This document shows, one piece after another, positions 35,980 to 47,103 of a stretch of DNA of 64,000 nucleotides. This stretch comes from Bugulina stolonifera (taxonomy: Eukaryota; Bryozoa; Gymnolaemata; Cheilostomatida; Bugulidae): positions 32,242,818 to 32,306,817 of the forward strand of contig OW285187.1 in assembly GCA_935421135.1 (NCBI GenBank). Direction: 5' to 3'. Numbering within the stretch: the stretch's first letter is position 1; every line of letters begins with the position of its first letter. A program made the translations under genes and the position numbers. Below the pieces are notes generated by a model. It was not told where the DNA came from, made no database searches, and saw nothing but the letters and a program-made list of their open reading frames with translations.

Positions 35980-36611
35980 CAGACATGTGCCAAGCAGACA
36001 AATACTCAAGTCAAGAGTCAAGTAAGAGTATACATTCCCAATAGATAAAAAGTAATTTAGAGTAAACTCATTGGATGAAGCAAGTCAAAAGTAGAGTAAG
36101 AGTAAATAAACAGCCATTTTGAAAAGAGTCAAACAACTAGTGCCAAAATGCTAGAGTCAGAGTAGAGTCAAAAGTACAGCGGTATGTCAAAGAGAATACC
36201 AATGGGAATTTTGTAGAACACAAATTTCTGATGTATACAAGTGTGACAACACACAATAGGTAATACTTAGTGTTAGATCCAATTTTCTGTCAGTTAAAGT
36301 AGTTCTGAGGAACAAAGGCTATTTCAAATTTGCACTTATTATAATGGTAGGTCTGTTTATCTATAAGCCTCTCAGCTTCTCTATGGTGGACAAGACTTAT
36401 TACATAATTACACCAAACCAATAGAATTATCATTGATAGCTGAGAGATTAGAGTAAAGTAAGAGTCAAGCATCATGCTTTGTAGGAGAGTAGAAGTAAAA
36501 GTCAATTCCCAGCTTTCACACAGTACAAAAGCACAAGTCAATTAAAAGTAATGAAAAGCTGTTGCTCGAGTTAACTTGAGTCAAGTAAAATGACTCGAGT
36601 GCCCATGTCTG
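35980..36611. mobile_element. hAT-like MITE, 632 bp, with 8-bp target duplication
   Basis: Ends CAGACATGTGCC and GGCAC-type complement GCCCATGTCTG are inverted repeats. TGGTTCAC is duplicated exactly at 35972-35979 and 36612-36619. The interior is built of degenerate AGTCAAGTAAGAGT-like units near both ends, with a non-repetitive middle. No transposase is encoded. A single-family MITE is the best reading. Confidence 0.85.
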
Positions 36612-39094
36612 TGGTTCACACACTGATCCATGTACATGTACATGTATATTAAACTGATTTTTGCATACGTATAACAAAATTGCATGCTTAAAACAAAATT
36701 TCTATGGGAAATGGGCTTTACCTATCTCACTGTCATCTGATGGCTATGCATGATAGCTCAAGTCTGTTTCTTTTTAATCATTCTCTAGGTGTTGAGCTTC
36801 ATTTTGATATACAGTTTGTATAGTTACATCATAGATTACTATGGTTAAAATGTTGATAGAAAGTACAGAATCACCAGGACCCTAAGGCCTGCCACATAGT
36901 AATGCACTCAGGACTCAGAGTGTTAAAATTTCATTTTTTTATAATCACAATTTAGTAGCTCTTTTTATTGAGCACTCTTTCAGCACTGATGTACACTTTC
37001 AAATAAATGTTGATACAAACATTTGTTTTATACCAAGATAAGACTAAATATATTCATTGTATGGATGTTTTGTTTGTCTGATCTTGTCTTAACCTGTAAG
37101 ACGTTAAAAGTTAAAAGCAGAGAAGAGATAGTCAGCAAGGTGCAGCCAAACAGCATAAACCAGGTTACAAGTTGCCTACCAAAGCAATGCTAACCAGGCA
37201 GACACGGACTACCGTGATTAAGCCTAGCCCTACTGCTCAATGCTAGAGGGAGGACAACCCCACACGCTTAATCTGACTGGTGTTTGGGTAGGCTACAAAA
37301 GGGTGTGCGCTAACATCAGTAGGAAGAGTGGATGGCGGAATTCCACACTGGCCTACTTATATGGCATAGCACCTAGTTAGACTGCGCACTGCATGGGTTA
37401 TCTACCATAATGCATAGACCAGTATCTCACAGCATAACAGGTGTGGCACTGATTATGCAGAAGGGCAGTGAGTTCAAGTAGTAGCTCTTGAAAGTATTTT
37501 CAGTGTAAGAAGCTTGTATGTTGTACTCTTGGCAGTAACCAGTACAAGGCCTCATATAATTATAGTAAGAGATGTTACTTTGCTAGAATCCAACAACCAA
37601 CTGAAAATCATAGTGAAGTGGAGCTCCTTGTAGCTTGTGTATGTTTCATTATATGCAATTGTTTACCCAGGCTTTAGCTTTGTAGTAGATGTTGTGATAC
37701 CACTCGCCATAACAGTTGCATTGAATGATAAGGTGGACTTATTTTGTATTTTTAGACTTAGGTGGTATACTTATAGTTGTTCCTCGGTGTACCCCCAGGA
37801 AAATTTGTTTTTAATTACTATACATATACATGGCTAAAATGTCCGCAAGTTTTATTAGGAAACTCAACTTGCCATGGCCAAGTCTTAGTTGTGATTCTTC
37901 ACACCACAAGTCAATTCTTTATAGTAGCTAATCAAGACTTTTAAGTTCCAATTTAAATCTTTACATGTCCCCAAAAACGCAAGTTTCTAACTTGATCAAC
38001 TAGGCTGCAAGCCAAGTTACAATTCAATTCTTTTCTTCCTCAACTCAAGTTTTTTTCAAGAGTTATCAGTTTATTATTTAACTAAATAGAGCCGCAAATT
38101 CAGATTTCAAATTGAAATGTCACTGGTTTAGTGTAAAATAAGTTATAGTTTCACAAATTCTGATTGTAGTTATCTCTATTCATTGCAATATTATAGTTTC
38201 CCAATAAAGACTTGTTGTTGAATATTTCAACTTTATGGTGTGTGGGTTAAGAGTCTTTGGTCATGGCCTAATTTACATTGTAAATAAAAAATCAAATTAC
38301 AAGCTTTTGGTAGCTTATATTCAAGTCATGAGTCATTTTAATGAACCACAGAATGTTGCTCAAATTAACTGAGCGAGAGTTTTTAACTGAATGTGGAATT
38401 TAGGATACATGGTATCAGGTTTTATAAAATACCTGCCATCTGAGAGAAAGAATAAGGCCCATCTGGCTCATTCTAATTTGAACTGTTGCGGATTTTTCAG
38501 TAATATTATGCATTAGGAATTGGAATTGACTCAAAAATTGTGACACTATAAATTATGATCCATGACAAGCTTACAACTACTAAATTTATGTCTCTCTGTT
38601 CTGTCACTTTTGAATTCAAAATATGAACCTGAAGTATTTTTTCATAGTCTTCTTTTGATGTACTTTACATTGAGCAGCTACAACTGTGATTAGTCAAGTT
38701 GTGTAAGACACTAGAATTAGATTGACCGGCAAAAGCTAAAACACGATTTATGGTTGCAAGATGAATAACTTCACTTTCTCTACCATTTTGTGACTCTGCG
38801 TTCTGACTCGGCCACTACTAAATTTTAGTACACAATTATCCCTCACCTAACATTAGTATCCTGAAATACAAAGTGAGAGCACATTATAGATAGCATGTAA
38901 TTAGAAACCAGTTTTATCATGTATAGGCTGTATTATGTACCATGATCTAGGCAGATGTTACTGGCATTATGATTAACGGAAGAGTTAAAAAGTTAAAAAT
39001 AACTACTGCAGGTTGTCACATTTTAGATAGGCTCAATGATGGAATTCTCTGCTGAAGATTAGTAACATATTTGCATTGCTTCTCAAGTTTAATT

Positions 39095-41947
39095 ATGAAT
39101 GATGTGGTGAAAGTAACCAAAAGTGGATGGTTGAAGAAGCAAGGTGGTCTGGTGAGAAATTGGCAGGACAAATGGTTTGTATTGAAAGGTATGTACATGT
39201 GGATCTTTCACCCTAATCTGTACTTAGTAGGAGCTGTTGTTCTTGCCATCTCATTCTCATATGCTAACAAGAAATCTTTCAAATAGATTGAAGGAAAAAT
39301 TTCCAAGCTTTTATTTTATTTTCTACAATCTAGACACAGACTGTTCTATTCACTTGGTAATGATTTTATTCCAGTGACAAGCTGTCTAAGCCCATAGTCT
39401 AAATTAGTACAATATTGTTACATTTTATAATATGCGTTGTAGGTAACATGTTAGCAGATGTGCATAGATTTTCATGCGTTTTCTTCCAGTGACTTACACT
39501 GTCATATGTATATTTCTCTAGACCAGTCACTCTTCTACTACTCCAAAGAGGATGAGTCAAGGCAGCAAGGAGTTATCTCCCTTCATGGTTCTAAGATTAC
39601 TGAAATACCCTTCAATAGAGACGAACCTGAGAAATGGCTCTTGGAAATCTCTCGTGGTAAGTACCTGCTGGCTTCCCCAGGACAAGCTCTTAATGCATCT
39701 TTACAGTATGCTTTGTTCTCGCAACATGCTAAACTAATATTATGTAATAATGCTGATCATAATACATGTATATCTGCAGAAAAGTCTAATTACTCAAATG
39801 AAACACATGTGCTATGTGCCAATAGCGAGGCTCAGAGAGTCGAGTGGACGAGCTCTCTCAGACGTGCCATATACGGATTCATTGGAGGAGGTAATTTCTA
39901 TTGTTTTTGAAAACTACTTGGAGGTAATAGTTGTCAAGTCTCTCAAACCAGTGTTAGCCTAATACATTAGTTATGACCAAGTATTTCTGCAAAATAATAT
40001 TATAGTTCCTCAGCTAATACTAATAGCATAATATTATTTTATTTATAGGTGTGTTTGGGGGCCCTCTAGTAGATGTGATCCGCTATGATAAAGCTCATTA
40101 TGGTTGCGAGGTTCCACATATTGTAAAGCACTGTGTAGAGCTAATTCTAGAACATGGCAAAGAAGTTGAGGGTATATTCAGGTAAAACTAGAGCACATTT
40201 CAGTTGTCTTTTTTACATGTGCCATAAAAGCATTCCAAATAATAATAAACTAATTATAATAAGAAGTTGTGCTCTCTTCCTCTAATGAAACATAGGAAGT
40301 AAATTAGGAGAGGGCAATCTTTTATATCTTATTATGATCAATCCTAGCTTATGCCAATTACAATGTACATGTAGATGCAATATTACATGTCTTTGTTTGT
40401 GGTTGAGAGCAACATTTTACATGGTGGAGAACACAACTCCTCAATTTGGCTATATCGAAACCTACCTCCCTTTTGTGTGCCCACGGTTTGTAAATTACAA
40501 TATACATGTACATTGTAATGTATAGGTAGAAAATTTCACTTACGCAAAATTTATACGGCACACCATTGCAAATATTGAATATTCAGCTTTCGTGACTTAG
40601 CCAATTTACTTCAGTAAACAGTTATATTACCCTTGTAGATGATGAATAGACAATGTACATGTAGAACATATTGAATCAGTATTAATATTTTTTATCTTAC
40701 TTCTATATAAAGTATGTTATTCATGTAGGCTCAGCGGCCGGTTAGCTTTGGTTAAAGAAATGAGGAAGAAGTACGATGAAGGGCAGCGTCCCATCCTTAA
40801 CCTACAAACGATTGACGTTCATAGTTCAGCTTCCTTACTAAAGCTATACTTCAGGGAATTACCAGAACCGGTCATTCCTTTTGAGCACTTTCATTCATTC
40901 CTCAGTCTGGCTACTAGTTTTAAACATAATAGCAAACCGGAACGAACATTGCAAGATCTCAAATCCTTTACACACCAGATACCTGCAGAGAATTACAGAC
41001 TACTCGACTACCTCACGTCATTCCTCTTTGAGATTTCCAAATACCAAGATGTGAATAAAATGACTGAAAAGAACATTGCAACCATATTCGGCACAAATAT
41101 TCTCAGAGAATTTGACAGCACACCAGAAAATCAGATGGCTACACAAAACCTAACCACCCATGTTGTCTTGGCCCTTGTTAAATGGCATGACGTCATATTT
41201 TCAGACTCGGCAAACATTGGGGAGAATGTTAGAGTAAGCGAGGCAGATTTTGCTAAAATTGTTAGTATCTCAGAAGAGGCAGTTGCGATGGTTGATCAGC
41301 CCAATGGCGCACAAACTGCTGACTTACTAGGCATTGATTTTACTGCTGATCATGTATTTAGTGAGGAACCAAAGTCACGAGTACCTCCACCGATCCCCTC
41401 GCGAAGTTTTGAACAAAATGACTCTCAAGACATAGGGCTCAATTTGACAACCGGTTCAGTTGAGGACTCTGTCACTCCCGCCACTTCATTAATGAACAAT
41501 CCAGATCCACCTGTGCAGAGGAGAGTAACAAGTATCAGGAACAAGGGTAGACCAGCAGCCATTGTAAATACGAATGTCTCACCATTGCCATCACCACTTC
41601 AGGAAGTCCGAAAATCTGCTACATTACTCATGACCAAGGTTGATCGTCAGCCAAGCAATTTTACAAGTTTTATTGACAGTCCTCTAAATTCTAGAGTTTC
41701 ATTGAATATAGGAGACCTCCCTGATTCTGTGGAGGATTTACAAGCCTTGGTACTTTCTCTTAAACTGCAACTCAAAGAGAAAACTAAATATATAACAGTT
41801 TTAGAAGAAAGTAACACAGCGTTAGAGGTAAGGATACGTCAGCATTTAGTGGAGTTGAACAATGAAAAACAAGCGAAAGATGATGCAGTCGCCAAAGTGG
41901 TTACTCTAAGTCAGGAATTGGTTGCATACAAGTCTCTGCAAGACTGA
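39095..41947 (+). CDS. ARHGAP22/24/25: PH-RhoGAP-coiled-coil protein (ARHGAP22/24/25 group)
   Basis: GTPase-activating protein for Rac/Rho-type small GTPases, recruited to membranes by its PH domain. Exons 39095-39188, 39522-39656, 39780-39890, 40049-40181 and 40729-41947 join in phase to 1692 nt, 563 aa. Seen: PH domain (about 5-115: SGWLKKQGGLVRNWQDKWFV, DQSLFYYSKE, AQRVEWTSSLRRAIYG), linker GGGVFGGPL as in human ARHGAP24, RhoGAP domain (about 118-325) with the arginine finger R158 in GIFRLSGR, KLYFRELPEPVIPF and NKMTEKNIATIFGTNILR, a proline-rich SRVPPPIPSRS, and a C-terminal coiled coil (about 505-560, LVLSLKLQLKEKTKYITVLE). Architecture and order match the FilGAP subfamily; the exact paralogue is not resolved. 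More 5' exons cannot be excluded, but ATG 39095 opens directly into the PH domain. A candidate poly(A) signal ATTAAA is at 42217-42222. Confidence 0.92.
40260..40360. repeat. Second copy of the GAAGTTGTCCTCTC foldback family
   Basis: AGAAGTTGTGCTCTC (about 40263-40277) and, complemented, GGAGAGGGCAATCTT (about 40307-40321) are imperfect arms. The right flank TTATGATCAATCCTAGCTTAT matches the right flank of the 34.9-kb copy (TTATGGTCAAT-AGCTTAT). It lies in a RhoGAP-gene intron. Confidence 0.6.
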
Positions 41948-42905
41948 TACTGGTTGCATTTGATGACAATCTCCTACTGAGATAATCATTACCTTTGTAT
42001 GTACATATGATAATGACCTGTTACATAAAATATTACTATGTTTTACAAGTAGAGATACTATGATTTCAGTTTGAATATACTACATTATAGTTTTTGCCTA
42101 TATATTTTATATTCCAAGCTTTTTATATCTAGCCATAACCTGCATGCTGAAATGTTTATTATGAAAAAGATGTTGCAGAACATTAGTTTTTACTGGTGGC
42201 TAGTATGCTTTCATAAATTAAATTATATTTGATTTTAAAAACAATGTTTTCATTTTACAGCTGTGCTGTTCTATTACATGAACAAACATTACTGTTTTTA
42301 TGAGTAGAGATACTATGATTTTAGTTTGAATACACAATGTACTATATTATTATGTTTTTGCCTATAGTTTAATTCTTCCAATTTAACTTTTTGTATAATT
42401 ATTCCAATTTAACCTTTTGTATACCAAGCTTTTTATCTCTAACCCTTTCTGCAAAACATTAGTTCTCACAGGTGATCAGTTTGATTTTTAAAATGTGTAC
42501 GTTGTACAGGTGGGCCTGTAATTGAGCTAAGTTTAGCAGGGAGAATAACTCTTGGACACTATGTATAACGTTTTCTACTAAATATAAATATATTATTACG
42601 ATCAAAAATACTGACAGAAATAACAAAATAATAATGACTGCTTTCATATAACATAGTAAAACAATATACATTTACATGTACATAGATGTCTACCCAGTCT
42701 TGTACATAAATTATACATTCATCATTGAAGCATTTGGTTTGGTTGTCCTGGTGTTCAAGCAAATTTATGTTATGCCATATTGTTTTGTGGATGGAGGAGG
42801 AGAAAAAATTTACATCATAAAAGAATTACTCTATCATGAAGATACCTCCGCATGTAATTTGTGTTAGATGGAACAAAATATAAGTCCATATTATCACAAC
42901 CATCA
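41948..42905. other. 3' UTRs of the convergent RhoGAP and RIOK1 genes
   Basis: Contains a diverged tandem duplication: GTAGAGATACTATGATTT plus following text occurs at about 42049 and again at about 42304, followed in both by TTTTTGCCTATA, CCAAGCTTTTTAT and ACATTAGTT. The shift is about 255 bp. No coding exon is seen. Confidence 0.6.
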
Positions 42906-44663
42906 CTATTTCAAATGATTTTTGCCAAGTTTTACTTGCCGCTTTTTCACATGTTTAGGCATCTTTTCTTTCCGTTTTTCAGCTTTAGCTCCTTTTGTAG
43001 CTTGTTTCCGTTCCTTTCTAGCTTCAGTAGACTCATTCTTAGGCCTACCTTGTGGGGTTGAATTCTTATTTTCAGATTCAACCGAGTCAGATTCACCTCC
43101 AGAGTCTGCACTATCATCATTTTCATCTTCTTCAGCTAGGAGCACTGGTTGCTGTTCAACCGCAGACAAATCTGATTTCAGTCCTACAACGGAGGTGTAC
43201 GACAGGTTTGCTTGTTCATTAACTGCCAAACGAATATCTTTTTCAGGATTTCTAATTTCATCCAAGGATTGAGGGATGAATGTTTTCATGAACACCTCAG
43301 CATCAATTTGCTCTTCACTAGTACGATCAGCAGTAGATTGTAAGCTAGCTTTTTCCATTAGTTTCTCAATGCAATCTTCAAGATTGGCATCATTCACACT
43401 GGGGTCTGTTACAAAGTCAAACAACTCCTTATTACTTAAAACAGACACATTGTTCTTCATGAAGAATTGATTAACGTTCATACAATCTTTCCGCAAGAAT
43501 TCCAGAGCATGTGGGTGATCGTGTTCTACTGATTGACTCACGTCTATCCAGTAGGCTTCGCCCGCATGATACAACAAGTTATACTCCGATAGATCCCCGT
43601 GCACCAGCTTACATGTGTTGTAGAGGACTCTTAGCCGCCGAACCATCTGTAGGTACATTTCACAAGCTTTGTTGGAACTAAACTCAGCATCTTTAAGTCT
43701 GGGTGCTGGCCAACCATTCTCTCCTAAGAATGTCATAACTAACACATGTCCCTTTAGTATAAGTGGTTCAGGAGATGGTATACCTGCACGATATATCCTG
43801 TTAAGGTTCCGGAACTCTTTTTCAGCCCATGTTCGGACCATCTTTCTTGGGTTACCCTTACAGTAGCCGTTTCGAAATCTATATTCACCTGTAACATACT
43901 TATCACGGTCTTTGAAAACCAGAATTGATGTTTTGTACACTTTTATAGCCAAATGGCCACCATCTGGTTTAGTTGCATGATAGACGTTCGCTTCTTTACC
44001 AGTGCTGATGCAGCCATTGATCTCCGATATCACACCTTGGTTCAATAGCTTAAAGATTATCATTCTAGTCCTGGGGTCCAAGACCTGCTCCACTGTCGCT
44101 CTATCAGCCTTATCTTTTTGACGCACACGACCAGCATCATGCTTCCGCCCTCCAACACCGCCAGTCAATGAAGGTTTAGCAGCTTGATACTCCCCTAGAG
44201 ATATCTTAGCACTCAACTGATTGCTCAGTGTTTTATTATGAACAGTGAGTCTTGAGCTAGAGTTTTGATTGGCTTGGCTGTTCGGCTGGACACGTTGTGT
44301 GTTAACAGCCTGAAACTGTTTGGTAAAGTCTCCCCTCATGCCACTCCAGTCTTCCCCAAACGCATAGTTTTCATCATCATCGGACCAGTCGGAGTCCTCA
44401 CTAGCATCTCCGTGCTACAAACAGTGAACACCCATGTGATGGCCATAGATATATATACAATGTACACACACGCATATTATACCTATGGCAGCATTAGCTA
44501 AAAAGTTGTAAATGATGTTGACTGGTACAGCTTTGAAAATGTTCGTGAAATTTAAGATATTATAATGAGTTACTAATCTATTACTTACTACTCTTCTCAT
44601 AGTTTCATCATTTACGAGGATCTCAGCTGTTTCATCAGCATCACTAAACTGCCCTTCATCCAT
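42906..44663 (-). CDS. RIOK1: RIO kinase 1, ribosome biogenesis ATPase
   Basis: Atypical kinase/ATPase needed for late cytoplasmic maturation of the 40S subunit; in animals it also bridges substrates to PRMT5. Two exons, 44589-44663 and 42906-44414, join in phase to 1584 nt, 527 aa (human 568). Seen: acidic N-terminus (GQFSDADETAE, DSDWSDDDENYAFGEDW), the family block KADRATVEQVLDPRTRMIIF, RIO P-loop STGKEANVYHA (162-172), ATP lysine K183 in AIKVYK, KGNPRKMVRTWAEKE, catalytic LVHGDLSEYNLLY with Asp299, metal-binding IDVSQSVEHDHPHALEF (Asp316), and a Lys/Arg-rich C-terminus (KRKEKMPKHVKKRQVKLGK). Compared with human the catalytic HAD is HGD. N-terminal GQFSDAD resembles the PRMT5-binding GQFDDAD of human RIOK1. 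Identity is secure. Confidence 0.96.
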
Positions 44664-45850
44664 TTGTAAGCTTAGAAGATAACCTGCAAGTTATTAAGAA
44701 TATTCATATGTGTTTCTGAGCCATTTAAGACTAAACAGCATGTCAGCTGACCATGTAACTCAAATGGACGTATTTCTAGTTAATAGTTGACTGACCATGT
44801 TGCCTGAGAAAATTCAACCTTTTATAATTTTCAGAACAGTTGTACTATATTCCTCTTAAAGATGTGTGGTTTACAATTAATCCATAGACCAGTAGGCTAT
44901 TTCAGTTAGCTATGAAGTGTCACATCTTGGTAGGCCATATATGTTAGAGACGACTAACATAAAAATGAATCTACTGCCAACCAGGTCCACTAATAGAAAG
45001 ATTCTCCGTTTCAATTTGATGTAAAATTTGTAATACCAATTGATATGCGTTCGAGTCAGTTGAATTTGGGAATGAATATAATTTATACAACATACTAATG
45101 ATAATTCAATCATAGCAGTCATAATGAAAATCGCTATCATAATCATAACGTGCATAACGTAAAGCAATGAGAGAATCTATATCAGGGACGTGACCCCAAT
45201 ATCTTGAATTATAAGGCTGCATTTTTATGAACTTCAACTAGACTAACAATTTATATATCAATCAAAAGTGTCACGATGCTCCGGCTCTCCATGTAGCCCA
45301 AGCAGTGGGTCGGCGCCACTGACTGATTGAATTACTTACTTCTACCCAGACATATGAAATATATTTCCGTATGACATTTTTTAAAATAAACAATTGGGTC
45401 TGAATTGTCTACAAGATTACGACAAAGGAAAATTAGAATCAACTGGGATCTCGCCACTAGTATTTCTTTGAAAATAATACTGGGATAACAATTACCATTG
45501 ACGGTTTCTTTACGCTGGATAAATGTAATGTCACTCGTGGTAAACAGGATAAATTAGATTACAGTATTCAGTTAATTTACTACAAGGGTGCGGGACAGCA
45601 CAGGGCAATCGACCCGTCTGTATATGGCATTGTTGAGTGTGGTAGTGCCAATGTTTAGGTATCTAAACGTCCTGAGAAGTAAGGTATTGAGATATCGGTT
45701 ACTGTTATTGGATCGTCTAATATTTGAGAGCGTTCAAGGGTGTGCTAAGAGTAGATTGGTTATTAAAAAGAATTTCATATGCTGCACTCAGTTGGAGTCA
45801 GCTCTTCCACGGAGAGAATTCCATCAACATGTAGACACTAGTAAGCCAAT

Positions 45851-46121
45851 AGGTGTCTTCGCGACCTCTTGGACGGGCCTGGGTCGCAAATATAAATCAC
45901 AAGATGGCCGTCCGACCCAGGTCAGAAGGGCTATTGGCCTGGGATTTTGCTTGGCCGGACGAAACCATCTCTAGCTCATCGGCACACCTGATTTCTTCGC
46001 ACGAAAATGAGGATTTTGCTTTTGGCTCAGGCTGGTGTGTTCGCGACTCTGTGACAGATGTGTGCCGGAAAATATTTTCGTAAATCGGCCTGGGTCTGAA
46101 GTTTGGGTCACGAAGACACCT
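45851..46121. mobile_element. Inverted-repeat MITE, 271 bp
   Basis: Begins AGGTGTCTTCGCGACC and ends GGGTCACGAAGACACCT, inverted repeats with one mismatch over 16 bp. GGCCTGGGT sits just inside both ends in inverted context. The flanks (ATA / TTA) hint at a 2-3 bp target duplication, as in PIF/Harbinger or Tc1/mariner elements, but it is not exact. The element is GC-richer than its surroundings and non-coding. Confidence 0.7.
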
Positions 46122-46536
46122 TAGATGCATGAAATCAGAAATGAACCCCATCAGCCTGTAGGTGACTTTTTTCAGCTCAACTATGTCTCAGTGGACTGAA
46201 GTATCTTAAGCAGAGCCTGCGTATTCAAGGTGTGATAGATTCAGTAATTTGTAGACAGTCAATTAGGCTCGCCCAGTTGCCCGAAAGTTACTCCCTCGCC
46301 AATTAGATAATTTTTAACTTAATTAATAACTATTAGCCTACTACTATCACTATGTGGACACTGGACTTGCATACAAATCATCATCACACTAAACTACCTA
46401 GGGAATGCAAGGGGTGTGCCTCATGTGGAACAGTAGGAATGCATTATTTGGGCAATCTTTCATAGGCACGAACAAGAAGAAAATCAATAGAAATAAGAAT
46501 AGTCAACTCAATGTCATAGTGATAGTCATAGATGGT

Positions 46537-46598
46537 GAAAATTAAATTACTTTTATTTTCACTATCATCATAGTGAAAATAAAAGTAATTTAATTTTA
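46537..46598. repeat. Perfect 28-bp hairpin with 4-base loop
   Basis: Arms 46538-46565 and 46570-46597 are exact inverted complements (AAAATTAAATTACTTTTATT continuing TTCACTAT) around a loop CATC. No mismatch or bulge occurs. It lies about 0.5 kb upstream of ZNG1 and 1.9 kb upstream of RIOK1. Confidence 0.95.
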
Positions 46599-47103
46599 AT
46601 TTTATTCTTGTATCTCAGAGTCTCAGTCAATCAATCAATGCAGGCGACTGGCGAGTCGTGAGCACCAGGTGTTCATTGTAATTTCACTCAGTAGTTTTGA
46701 TCTTACAGTTGGTCAATTGAATTGAATAACGTTTTGTCAACCCAAAAACAGTAGCATTTTATTTTACGTGTTTCATGTGGTCTCAGTGCTTAGTGCCAAT
46801 GTAGATATAATCTACACGATGTAACTAATTAATGTACAACATAAAAACTTGTAGGCTGCATCTATTACTGGTCTATGTTCAGACAACCTTGACATGTTAT
46901 TTTTAGCAAAGTTGCCTAATCTTAACTGCGGGGATATAAACTTTCAGACGCACTCCTATTCTTCATCTGTCATTGCTCTAGGTCTAACTCTTGGAACATG
47001 ATTTTAAATTTATGAAGTCTTTTATAAAAATAATTTGTTTGTATGAGCAAACGTTATAATTATATACAGTTTATTATTTATTGCGGATAATTTTGTTACT
47101 GTA

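Larger units (their letters stand above)
31862..39094. other. 7.2-kb intergenic region between PRDX6 and the RhoGAP gene
   Basis: No gene is recognised. Contents: the PRDX6 3' UTR to about 32.1 kb, a palindromic repeat around 34850-34960, a 29-bp AT palindrome (35233-35261), a 632-bp hAT-like MITE (35980-36611) and a compositionally distinct block at about 37100-37640 that resembles part of 29240-29770. Small ORFs such as the one at 34371-34619 have no recognisable motif. Confidence 0.5.
44664..47103. other. Shared upstream region of divergent RIOK1 and ZNG1
   Basis: No confirmed gene. Contents: a 128-codon ORF at 45588-45974 with no recognised domain whose 3' part runs into a MITE-like element (45851-46121), and a 28-bp perfect-stem hairpin (46537-46598). 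Promoters for both genes must lie here; I see no convincing TATA box. Confidence 0.5.

Noticed and set aside
39458..39910. Single 150-codon exon of the RhoGAP
   Set aside because: It reads through two splice sites; exons 39522-39656 and 39780-39890 give the continuous PH-domain match. The retained frame is reported as a finding instead.
42922..43272. 116-codon plus-strand ORF
   Set aside because: Antisense shadow of the RIOK1 C-terminal exon.
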